Below the pieces are notes generated by a model, which worked only from the letters and a program-made list of their open reading frames with translations, did not search any database and was not told the DNA's origin. Positions 24,015 through 29,167 of a DNA stretch of 64,000 bases are shown here, piece by piece. The position numbers and the translations under genes were made by a program. The first letter of the stretch is position 1. Each line of letters begins with the position of its first letter. This DNA is from a virus: the IMG/VR virus record IMGVR_UViG_3300031787_000001, positions 62,001 through 126,000 of that record, one strand, 5' to 3'.

Positions 24015-24097
24015 GGTGTAGTTGAGCAATTGGTTGGCTCGCCGGACTGTAAATCCGGTCCCTTCGGGGCTTGTAGGTTCGAGTCCTACCTACACCA
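24015..24097 (+). tRNA. tRNA-Tyr (GUA)
   Basis: Class II tRNA, acceptor GGTGTAG/CTACACC, anticodon loop CTGTAAA in CCGGA/TCCGG, variable arm CCC-TTC-GGG. Discriminator A followed by CA. Confidence 0.95.
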
Positions 24098-24103
24098 CAA
24101 ATT

Positions 24104-24175
24104 GCCGCTGTCGTCTAACGGTTAGGACGCGTCCCTTTCACGGACAAAATGCGAGTTCGATTCTCGTCGGTGGTA
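24104..24175 (+). tRNA. tRNA-Glu (UUC)
   Basis: Acceptor GCCGCTG/CGGTGGT with several G-U pairs, anticodon loop CTTTCAC in a CGTCC/GGACA stem. Discriminator A followed by CG. Confidence 0.92.
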
Positions 24176-24180
24176 CGATT

Positions 24181-24252
24181 GGTCTCATAGTTAATCGGCT
24201 ATAATATTGCCCTGTCACGGCAAAGTGCCGGGTTCGATTCCCGGTGGGACCG
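24181..24252 (+). tRNA. tRNA-Asp (GUC)
   Basis: Acceptor GGTCTCA/TGGGACC, anticodon loop CTGTCAC in TTGCC/GGCAA, T-arm GCCGG-GTTCGATT-CCGG. Discriminator G followed by CA. Confidence 0.93.
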
Positions 24253-24253
24253 C

Positions 24254-24302
24254 AAACTTCAGGAGTAATTAACCTGAAGATGGAAGGTTCGAAACTTTCG
24301 AT
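24254..24302 (+). other. tRNA-fragment-like spacer
   Basis: Contains a CTTCAGG/CCTGAAG hairpin and a T-arm-like GAAGG-TTCGAAA-CTTTC, but no D-arm or matching acceptor strand. It may be a decayed tRNA or a processing element for the insert-bearing tRNA-like gene that follows. Confidence 0.4.
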
Positions 24303-24402
24303 TGGCTATGGTGTAATGGGCACACTGGTCCCGTGATTGGCTCGGTTATCGTCGAGTTTCAGTCGGGACCGGGGGATTCAGGTTCAATTCCTGATTGGTC
24401 AG
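24303..24402 (+). tRNA. tRNA-like gene with an anticodon-loop insertion
   Basis: Acceptor TGGCTAT/TTGGTCA (six of seven paired, with wobbles), D-arm GTGTAATGGGCAC, T-arm TCAGG-TTCAATT-CCTGA, discriminator G followed by CA. The anticodon stem CTGGT/ACCGG does not close a 7-nt loop. It continues as CCCG/CGGG around about 30 nt containing a CTCG/CGAG hairpin. No anticodon can be assigned; isotype unknown. Confidence 0.55.
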
Positions 24403-24408
24403 CAAAAT

Positions 24409-24482
24409 GGACCCTTAGCTCAGTAGGTTAGAGCAAATGACTCATAATCATTAGGTGCACGGTTCGAGCCCGTGAGGGTCCA
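24409..24482 (+). tRNA. tRNA with CAU anticodon (Ile2 or elongator Met)
   Basis: Acceptor GGACCCT/AGGGTCC, anticodon loop CTCATAA in AATGA/TCATT. The acceptor and D-arm (TTAGCTCAG) resemble tRNA-Ile2, whose C34 becomes lysidine to read AUA, but elongator Met is possible. Discriminator A followed by CA. Confidence 0.9.
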
Positions 24483-24487
24483 CATTT

Positions 24488-24559
24488 AGTCCTTTAGCTT
24501 AGTGGGAAAGCGGTTGTCTTACATGCAACATAGAGTGTGTTCGATTCACACAGGGACTA
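24488..24559 (+). tRNA. tRNA-Val (UAC)
   Basis: Acceptor AGTCCTT/AGGGACT, anticodon loop CTTACAT in GTTGT/GCAAC, T-arm GTGTG-TTCGATT-CACAC. Discriminator A followed by CCC. Confidence 0.92.
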
Positions 24560-24561
24560 CC

Positions 24562-24665
24562 CCCGATATGTATGTGTAAGCAAGAAGCATATCATCAGTT
24601 GGGATCTTACAGTCCACGAACTGGGGTCCGGTGGGAACCGGGATGAGAGTACCCGAACCTCTCAA
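24562..24665 (+). ncRNA. Structured spacer RNA within the tRNA array
   Basis: About 105 nt with helices GATATG/CATATC, CAGTT/AACTG, CCGG/CCGG, GAGAG/CTCTC and a possible TGTAAG/CTTACA long-range pair. No complete tRNA cloverleaf. Longer than other spacers in the array (4-10 nt), so it probably has a role or is a decayed RNA. Confidence 0.4.
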
Positions 24666-24667
24666 AC

Positions 24668-24739
24668 GCAGATATAGCACAATGGTTAGTGTTCGGCCTT
24701 GCCAAGGCTGAGATGCCAGTTCGAATCTGACTATCTGCT
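24668..24739 (+). tRNA. tRNA-Gly (GCC)
   Basis: Acceptor GCAGATA/TATCTGC, anticodon loop TTGCCAA in CGGCC/GGCTG. Discriminator T followed by CA. Confidence 0.94.
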
Positions 24740-24744
24740 CAAAT

Positions 24745-24894
24745 TGTACTGTGGTGAAATTGGCAGACACCCCCACTCGTCTCGTGGGCGTCGACAACGA
24801 AATAGGTAAATGGATAAGGGTTGACCACAAGCTAGCTAGCATATTTGTCCTTTACCGAATCGCGACATAGACGGTTCGAATCCTCTCGGTACAG
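24745..24894 (+). tRNA. tRNA-like gene with a giant variable arm (Leu-like)
   Basis: Acceptor TGTACTG/CGGTACA, Leu-type D-arm GTGGTGAAATTGGCAGACAC, and T-loop TTCGAAT in a stem that needs one bulged C. Between anticodon and T-arms lies about 90 nt closed by GTCG/CGAC and GGTAAA/TTTACC. The apparent anticodon loop TCGTCTC (stem CCCAC/GTGGG) has C instead of U at position 33, so decoding is doubtful. Discriminator G followed by CA. Confidence 0.55.
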
Positions 24895-24923
24895 CATATA
24901 TTTTTGACAAATAAAAATAGTTT

Positions 24924-25163
24924 ATGACGATCTTAATCGGCATCAATGAATTAGAAGAAGAATTTCAAATACCGTGGAAGATGGGATTAGTTAATCATTT
25001 GGTCATTGATTACGCAGACAACGCAATCTATGGTACATTTGAGAAAAAAGAAGTAATTATTTTTAGGTTCAAAAAATATGGTTGGGTTTGTGATAATAGA
25101 TACAATTTATACACACTATCAAGTGGTGAGGCAGGTATCATGATTAACATGAATTCAACATAA
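24924..25163 (+). CDS. Small hypothetical protein in the tRNA array
   Basis: A 79-residue beta-rich protein (MTILIGINELEEEFQIPWKM, then YADNAIYGTFEKKEVIIFRF) without known motifs, charge extremes or membrane segments. It lies between two tRNA blocks and 24 nt before the RNase H-like gene, probably in one transcript with it. Function unknown. Confidence 0.75.
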   Translation: MTILIGINELEEEFQIPWKMGLVNHLVIDYADNAIYGTFEKKEVIIFRFKKYGWVCDNRYNLYTLSSGEAGIMINMNST

Positions 25164-25187
25164 AATATTTATTAATAACAACATGTT

Positions 25188-25649
25188 ATGAGAAAATTTA
25201 AAACATTATTCGGAATTGAGATTGATAATCTTGCTGAATATATTAAAGAATATATTTCAACAAGAGAAAATGTGGAGATATTAGTTGGCGCCGATTCTCA
25301 AAATTATAGTAATAGAAAAACTATATATGGAGTTGTTATTGCCTTATACACAAAAGGTAAAGGTGCACATGTTTTGTGTTCAAGAGATACTGTTCCAATT
25401 GAGAGAAACACATCAACCAGATTACTTACTGAAGTTTGGAAATCAATTGAGACCGCAGAATTTTTAAAAGAAAATGGTTTACCAAAACCATTATGGATTG
25501 ATATTGACTTAAATCCTGATCCGAAATTTAAATCAAATACCGTATTAAGACAAGCGGTTGGTCTTGTTGAAGGTATGGGTTATCAAGTTAGATATAAACA
25601 ATTAGGTGCTATGGTAACATACGCCGCAAATCACTTAGTTAGAAATTAA
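25188..25649 (+). CDS. RNase H-like nuclease, YkuK/DUF458 family
   Basis: A 153-residue protein with the YkuK pattern: VEILVGADSQNYSNRKTIYG around 29-48 (first Asp in GADSQ), YGVVIALYTKGKGAHVL, a central helix, and PLWIDIDLNPDPKFKSN around 106-122 (second acidic cluster). The RNase H-like fold and acidic residues suggest a metal-dependent nuclease; the substrate is not established. Its position between tRNA blocks makes RNA processing an attractive guess. Confidence 0.85.
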   Translation: MRKFKTLFGIEIDNLAEYIKEYISTRENVEILVGADSQNYSNRKTIYGVVIALYTKGKGAHVLCSRDTVPIERNTSTRLLTEVWKSIETAEFLKENGLPKPLWIDIDLNPDPKFKSNTVLRQAVGLVEGMGYQVRYKQLGAMVTYAANHLVRN

Positions 25650-25662
25650 ATTATACTTTTCT

Positions 25663-25692
25663 TTGTTTTTACAATATTTATTATTATCTTTG
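25663..25692 (+). promoter_or_regulatory. Bacteroidota-type promoter
   Basis: TTG (25663-25665), 19-nt spacer, TATCTTTG (25685-25692). Drives a short unit ended by the terminator at 25851-25877. Confidence 0.7.
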
Positions 25693-25721
25693 TAAAACAA
25701 AAGATTAAAAAAATAAATTCG

Positions 25722-25823
25722 ATGAAACAGTTCAAACATATTATGTCGTTTATTAGTTGTTCAAAATGGGCAAGTCAGCGTCATATCCGTATGTCCCGAT
25801 CTGTTTGTATGAATTTGTGTTAA
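25722..25823 (+). CDS. Possible 33-residue basic Cys-containing peptide
   Basis: ORF MKQFKHIMSFISCSKWASQR plus thirteen residues (ending SVCMNLC), basic with three Cys. It begins about 30 nt after a consensus promoter and is followed by a strong terminator, so it is the only coding content of its transcript. It may be a real small protein, a leader peptide, or chance coding in a small RNA. Confidence 0.45.
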   Translation: MKQFKHIMSFISCSKWASQRHIRMSRSVCMNLC

Positions 25824-25850
25824 AATATTTTAATAAGTAATTCAAAAAAA

Positions 25851-25877
25851 CCTCGGGACAAAATCTCGAGGTTTTTT
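25851..25877 (+). terminator. Rho-independent terminator
   Basis: CCTCGGGA/TCTCGAGG stem and six T, directly before the second tRNA block. Confidence 0.85.
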
Positions 25878-25884
25878 GTTTTAT

Positions 25885-25957
25885 GGGCTGTCATGTTCCA
25901 AGGCTGGCGAAGGACCCTTGCAAGGTCTTTGGGAGATTTCGATTATCTCACGGTCCA
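25885..25957 (+). tRNA. tRNA-Ala (UGC)
   Basis: Acceptor GGGCTGT/ACGGTCC with the G3-U70 alanine identity pair, anticodon loop CTTGCAA in GGACC/GGTCT, T-arm GAGAT-TTCGATT-ATCTC. Discriminator A followed by CA. Confidence 0.92.
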
Positions 25958-25963
25958 CATAAT

Positions 25964-26037
25964 GTTCGGGTAGATCAATTGGTGAGATCATTCGCCTGAT
26001 ACGCGAAAGGTTGTAGGTTCGAGTCCTACTCCGAACA
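25964..26037 (+). tRNA. tRNA-Ile (GAU)
   Basis: Acceptor GTTCGGG/TCCGAAC, D-stem GATC/GATC, anticodon loop CTGATAC in TTCGC/GCGAA. Discriminator A followed by CG. Confidence 0.94.
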
Positions 26038-26042
26038 CGAAT

Positions 26043-26115
26043 GGTACACAAGCTAACTTAGTAGAAGCATTGGACTGAAAATCCAAGGGACTTGGAGCGT
26101 AACCAAGGTGTACCA
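26043..26115 (+). tRNA. tRNA-Phe (GAA) with non-canonical T- and D-loops
   Basis: Perfect cloverleaf geometry: acceptor GGTACAC/GTGTACC, D-stem GCT/AGC, anticodon loop CTGAAAA in TTGGA/TCCAA, T-stem CTTGG/CCAAG. The T-loop is AGCGTAA instead of TTCRANN and the D-loop (AACTTAGTAGA) lacks the GG pair, so the usual elbow contacts are absent. Discriminator A followed by CA. Confidence 0.88.
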
Positions 26116-26124
26116 CAAACATAT

Positions 26125-26198
26125 TCCCTCGTAACTCAATTGGCTAGAGTACCACACTTTTAATGTGGGAGTTTCGAGTTCGAATCTCGACGGGGGAA
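26125..26198 (+). tRNA. tRNA-Lys (UUU)
   Basis: Acceptor TCCCTCG/CGGGGGA, anticodon loop CTTTTAA in CCACA/TGTGG. Discriminator A followed by CA. Confidence 0.94.
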
Positions 26199-26202
26199 CA
26201 AT

Positions 26203-26274
26203 GGTCGGATGGCCGAGTGGATTAGGTGGAGGTCTGCAAAACCTCTTACGTCAGTTCGATTCTGACTCCGACCT
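26203..26274 (+). tRNA. tRNA-Cys (GCA)
   Basis: Acceptor GGTCGGA/TCCGACC, anticodon loop CTGCAAA in GAGGT/ACCTC. Discriminator T (typical for Cys) followed by CA. Confidence 0.94.
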
Positions 26275-26281
26275 CAAATAC

Positions 26282-26354
26282 ACGGGTGTGGTGAAATTGG
26301 TTATCATTTCGGTCTCCAAAACCGACGTTTCAGATTCGAATTCTGACATCCGTG
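26282..26354 (+). tRNA. tRNA-Trp (CCA)
   Basis: Acceptor ACGGGTG/CATCCGT, anticodon loop CTCCAAA in TCGGT/ACCGA. Discriminator G (typical for Trp) followed by CA. Confidence 0.93.
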
Positions 26355-26358
26355 CAAT

Positions 26359-26431
26359 GGTTCTATGGTGTAATGGATTAGCACACGAAGCTACGGACTT
26401 CGGAGTTTGGGTTCGAGTCCTAATAGAACCA
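26359..26431 (+). tRNA. tRNA-Arg (ACG)
   Basis: Acceptor GGTTCTA/TAGAACC, anticodon loop CTACGGA in CGAAG/CTTCG; A34 presumably edited to inosine by host TadA. Discriminator A followed by CA. Confidence 0.93.
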
Positions 26432-26436
26432 CATAT

Positions 26437-26508
26437 TGTTCCGTGATGTAATGGTTAGCATACAAGAATTTGACTCTTGTAGTATAGGTTCGAGTCCTAT
26501 CGGAACAT
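26437..26508 (+). tRNA. tRNA-Gln (UUG)
   Basis: Acceptor TGTTCCG/CGGAACA, anticodon loop ATTTGAC in CAAGA/TCTTG. Discriminator T followed by CA. Confidence 0.93.
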
Positions 26509-26514
26509 CATAAA

Positions 26515-26597
26515 GGAGAGGTCGTATAGTGGTTTAGTACAGTAGTCTTGAAAACTACCGAGTTTAGGCTCCGTGGGTTCGAATCCCACCCTCTCCG
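26515..26597 (+). tRNA. tRNA-Ser (UGA)
   Basis: Class II tRNA, acceptor GGAGAGG/CCTCTCC, anticodon loop CTTGAAA in GTAGT/ACTAC. Discriminator G (serine identity) followed by CA. Confidence 0.94.
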
Positions 26598-26603
26598 CAT
26601 ATG

Positions 26604-26680
26604 GTGGCCTGAGATGGGTTGGTTACATCGTCAGATTGTGGCTCTGAAGAACACGGGTTCGACTCCCGTAGGTCACACCA
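26604..26680 (+). tRNA. tRNA-His (GUG)
   Basis: Acceptor GTGGCCT/AGGTCAC, where the first G-C pair may correspond to G-1:C73. Anticodon loop TTGTGGC in TCAGA/TCTGA. CCA is encoded. Confidence 0.94.
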
Positions 26681-26683
26681 AAA

Positions 26684-26772
26684 GGAGAGTAAACTACGAC
26701 GGTGAGTAGACATGCCTGCTAAGCATTGTGTTCGTTAATTCGGATGAGGTTCGATCCCTCTACTCTCCGCCA
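26684..26772 (+). tRNA. tRNA-Ser (GCU)
   Basis: Class II tRNA, acceptor GGAGAGT/ACTCTCC, anticodon loop CTGCTAA on an ATGC/GCAT stem with the outer pair mismatched. Discriminator G, CCA encoded. Confidence 0.92.
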
Positions 26773-26775
26773 AAT

Positions 26776-26848
26776 GCCGTGGGTTAGTGGAATACGACTA
26801 TCTCTCATAAGGATGGAGAACACAGTTCGAACCTGTGCTACGGTACCA
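26776..26848 (+). tRNA. tRNA with CAU anticodon (elongator Met or Ile2)
   Basis: Acceptor GCCGTGG/CTACGGT, anticodon loop CTCATAA in TATCT/GGATG, T-arm ACAG-TTCGAAC-CTGT. CCA encoded. Together with the gene at 24409 it probably makes the Met/Ile2 pair. Confidence 0.92.
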
Positions 26849-26869
26849 AAAAAAAGTTTTAAAAAGATT

Positions 26870-26917
26870 TTGTATTTTAAAAAAGTATTTATATCTTTGT
26901 AAAAGTTCTTTAAACAT
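26870..26917 (+). promoter_or_regulatory. Promoter plus boxA-like leader of the initiator tRNA
   Basis: TTG (26870-26872), 19-nt spacer, TATCTTTG (26892-26899), then GTTCTTTAAACAT (26905-26917) abutting the first base of tRNA-fMet. Confidence 0.8.
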
Positions 26918-26989
26918 CGTGGCGTGGAGAAGTGGTATCTCACTAGGCTCATAACCTAGGGACCGTTGGTTCGAATCCAACCGCCGCAA
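26918..26989 (+). tRNA. Initiator tRNA-fMet (CAU)
   Basis: The first acceptor pair is the C1xA72 mismatch that marks bacterial initiators (CGTGGCG/CGCCGCA), and the D-stem has the initiator A11-U24 pair. Anticodon loop CTCATAA in CTAGG/CCTAG; only two G-C pairs stack on the loop rather than the usual three. Sequence closely follows E. coli tRNA-fMet in the D-arm (TGGAG...). Discriminator A followed by CA. Confidence 0.93.
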
Positions 26990-27010
26990 CAAAAAAGTTT
27001 TAAAAAGATT

Positions 27011-27040
27011 TTGTTTTTTGAAAAACTCTTTTTATATTTG
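27011..27040 (+). promoter_or_regulatory. Bacteroidota-type promoter upstream of the large RNA
   Basis: TTG (27011-27013), 19-nt spacer, TATATTTG (27033-27040), followed by GTTCTT at 27071-27076. Confidence 0.7.
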
Positions 27041-27098
27041 TAAAACAATTCGGTAATACACACCGAAAAAGTTCTTAAAAAAAAAGTTTGACAAAAAT

Positions 27099-27160
27099 TT
27101 GGAAAGTTGAAAAACACTTCTTATCTTTGTAAAACAATCGGAAACGATAAAGTTCTTTGA
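27099..27160 (+). promoter_or_regulatory. Second promoter plus boxA-like leader of the large RNA
   Basis: TTG (27099-27101), 20-nt spacer, TATCTTTG (27122-27129), then GTTCTTTGA (27152-27160). Tandem with the promoter at 27011, as in strong rRNA promoters. Confidence 0.75.
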
Positions 27161-28060
27161 AAATATTGGGCGGTCTATAGTCCATAAAATAAACCATGAA
27201 AGTGGTATAAAGTGGAATACCTTGGTTTTGGTATTCTGCGGCTTGGGTAACCGAGCTCGAGTAGACAAACGAGATATCGTCTGACCTTTAGTACTGAGGG
27301 TAACACTGTAGGGAAAGTGGTTGGGCGATCAAGCGATGTGGGTCGTTTGGTTGAGGTGGGAACACCAATAAGAATAACTCGTAGAATTATTGCAAGAAAT
27401 GTTGTTATCCGACTTCATAATTGCGTTTTTCAATATTATGGTTGTCTTAAAACCGAAAGGTATGTTAGTGTACAGGTGGTGCTGTTATTAACCTTAACCT
27501 TAGCCTACCAAGGCATGAGTTATGAAGATGAGCAAAAATATGGAGGTGGGGACATCTCAGAGGGTAGTTTAGTATTTAGCCGTTCAAAAGATGGCTGAGC
27601 TGGTGACGAACCACTACCTTCACAATCCACAAACCAATAACTTGCATCCATTTAATTGCAAAATTAATAAATCAAGGAAAAGTGTTCGTCAGTTGTGGAT
27701 GACAGGTCACTACATAGTCATGAGTTGTTCATGGCCATGAAGGGTCCCAAGCCCAACATGATTTTCACCAAAGTTCTCTAATCTCGCAAGGATTAATTGG
27801 GGTGGCAACCTCGAAGAGTGATGAGTAATGAGAGAGTGATTCACAACTTAAGGATTGGTTAATCTAATTGACCGTGACTGATTATTACTACTCAAAAGGT
27901 AGTGGATAAGGGAAGAATCAATAATGTCCCAAAGATAATCACCCGAACGTGTAATCTCAGCGTTTTATTTTCCTGATTTTTATAAAATCATGGTGGTGGA
28001 GTAATAAAAAGATTTCATGCCGCAAGGCCCCAAAGGTTAGATTTTTCTAACCTTTTTTTG
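27136..28060 (+). ncRNA. Large structured non-coding RNA (about 0.9 kb), GOLLD/ROOL-like by context
   Basis: A stretch with no credible gene, bounded by two tandem promoters and a terminator. Many local helices can be drawn: GAATACC/GGTATTC (27220s), ATCCACAA/TTGTGGAT (about 27622-27705), TTCATGGCCATGAA, TAATC/GATTA, GGTTAAT-CTA-ATTGACC, ACTAC/GTAGT and TGATTTT/AAAATCA. GC is clearly above flanking genes. The 93-codon ORF inside (27317-27598) looks like chance. It is not rRNA, RNase P RNA, a group I or a group II intron by recognised core motifs. GOLLD and ROOL are huge ornate RNAs found beside phage tRNAs, so this is a candidate member or a new class. Confidence 0.65.
28032..28059 (+). terminator. 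Terminator of the large RNA
   Basis: AAAGGTTAG/CTAACCTTT stem with an ATTTTT loop and a T run. Confidence 0.88.
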
Positions 28061-28075
28061 TTTTTATATTTTTTT

Positions 28076-28083
28076 TATTTATA
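28076..28083 (+). promoter_or_regulatory. TATTTATA start-proximal motif
   Basis: TATTTATA 8 nt before the phosphoesterase ATG. Confidence 0.45.
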
Positions 28084-28091
28084 TTATACCT

Positions 28092-28844
28092 ATGAGATTA
28101 ATTTGTATATCAGACACACATTCTTTACATGAAAGAATGACACATAAAGTTGAAAAATATATCGATCCTGATCAAGACAATATACTCATCCATGCGGGGG
28201 ATTGTACTAATATGGGTAGAGAACCTGAAATTATTGAATTTGTTTATTGGTATCAAAATTTAAAAGGATTTGATACCAAGATCTTTATTGCGGGTAATCA
28301 TGATTTTGGTTTTGAACATTATAATGGTCTTCGTCATAGTAATGAGGCACCTTGGTTACATCATATAATAAATGAGGAGAATTTATCTCAATCAGATGTC
28401 GTTTATCTTCATGATTCTGAATTTGTAATTGAACATCCGAAATTTTCAAGACCAATTAAATTTTATGGAAGTCCTTGGCAACCTGAATTTTATAATTGGG
28501 CATTTAATCTTCCAAGAAATGGTTGGGAGTTAGAACTTAAATGGAAAGAAATACCAGATGATACTGATATATTGATCACACACGGACCTCCACATGGTTG
28601 TAGAGATTTTACACCACAAAATTTACAAGTTGGTTGTGAATTGTTGAGATATAGATTAGATACATTAAAACCACTTGTCCATGTGTTTGGACATATTCAT
28701 CATGCATATGGTGGTGCATATATTGATGATGTTTTATACATTAACGCATCAACATGTACAGAAAGATATGTCCCACGTAATAGACCTATTGTTGTTGATT
28801 TAAAAGAAGAAGATGGTAAAATAGTTACTACCTATATTGATTAA
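28092..28844 (+). CDS. Calcineurin-like metallophosphoesterase
   Basis: A 250-residue enzyme with the complete metallophosphoesterase motif set: CISDTHS (4-10), HAGDCT (34-39), AGNHDFG (66-72), THGPPHGC (around 164-171) and FGHIHHAYG (around 197-205), which bind two metals. The layout is closest to the MPPED/YkuE-like branch. The substrate could be a nucleotide, a cyclic nucleotide or a nucleic-acid end; nothing here decides. A monocistronic gene just after the large RNA. Confidence 0.92.
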   Translation: MRLICISDTHSLHERMTHKVEKYIDPDQDNILIHAGDCTNMGREPEIIEFVYWYQNLKGFDTKIFIAGNHDFGFEHYNGLRHSNEAPWLHHIINEENLSQSDVVYLHDSEFVIEHPKFSRPIKFYGSPWQPEFYNWAFNLPRNGWELELKWKEIPDDTDILITHGPPHGCRDFTPQNLQVGCELLRYRLDTLKPLVHVFGHIHHAYGGAYIDDVLYINASTCTERYVPRNRPIVVDLKEEDGKIVTTYID

Positions 28845-28863
28845 GTTTTTCATTTTTATATGA

Positions 28864-28871
28864 TATTTATA
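28864..28871 (+). promoter_or_regulatory. TATTTATA start-proximal motif
   Basis: TATTTATA 14 nt before the ATG of the small AT-hook-like protein. Confidence 0.45.
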
Positions 28872-28885
28872 TATAAACAATATCT

Positions 28886-29086
28886 ATGAAAAATATAATT
28901 GATTTTTTAAAAAACCTATTAACAAAAAAATCTGAAGAAGTTATTTCAGAAATAAAACAAAAGGTTGTATCTGAAATAAAGGGTGAACCTGAGAAAGTAG
29001 AAGAACCTGTTAAGGTTGAGGAACCAAAAGAAGAAATCGTCGAAGAAAAACCCAAAAAAAGAGGTAGAAAGAAAAAGGTAGATTAA
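28886..29086 (+). CDS. Small charged protein with AT-hook-like tail
   Basis: A 66-residue protein: an amphipathic N-terminal helix (MKNIIDFLKNLLTKKSEEVI), a Glu/Val/Pro-rich linker (EPEKVEEPVKVEEPKEE) and a basic end KPKKRGRKKKVD resembling an AT-hook (RGRKKK). It may bind AT-rich DNA or RNA. Followed by a terminator. Confidence 0.75.
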   Translation: MKNIIDFLKNLLTKKSEEVISEIKQKVVSEIKGEPEKVEEPVKVEEPKEEIVEEKPKKRGRKKKVD

Positions 29087-29107
29087 TAAAAAAAATAAAA
29101 GATAAAT

Positions 29108-29137
29108 TGGGTTAAATTTTTATTTAACCCTTTTTTT
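29108..29137 (+). terminator. Rho-independent terminator
   Basis: GGGTTAAAT/ATTTAACCC stem followed by seven T, which overlap the tmRNA promoter region. Confidence 0.85.
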
Positions 29138-29140
29138 GTC

Positions 29141-29163
29141 TATATTTGTGAAAGTTCTTTAAA
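29141..29163 (+). promoter_or_regulatory. tmRNA promoter -7 element and boxA-like leader
   Basis: TATATTTG (29141-29148) with GTTCTTTAAA (29154-29163) 4 nt before the mature tmRNA. The -33 TTG is not clear. Confidence 0.6.
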
Positions 29164-29167
29164 ATAT

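Noticed and set aside
24254-24302. A complete tRNA between tRNA-Asp and the insert-bearing tRNA-like gene
   Set aside because: Only a T-arm-like part and one hairpin are present; no D-arm or acceptor partner.
23548-26992. Several ORFs of 60-98 codons on both strands across the tRNA array
   Set aside because: They overlap tRNA genes base for base and have no start signals.
27317-27598. A 93-codon ORF inside the large RNA region
   Set aside because: No known motif, and it overlaps predicted helices in a region with rRNA-style promoters. Composition is unlike neighbouring proteins, so it is treated as chance.
27136-28060. Group I or group II intron, RNase P RNA or rRNA fragment
   Set aside because: No group I P/Q/R/S core, no group II domain V, no RNase P core motifs and no rRNA signature sequences were found by eye.
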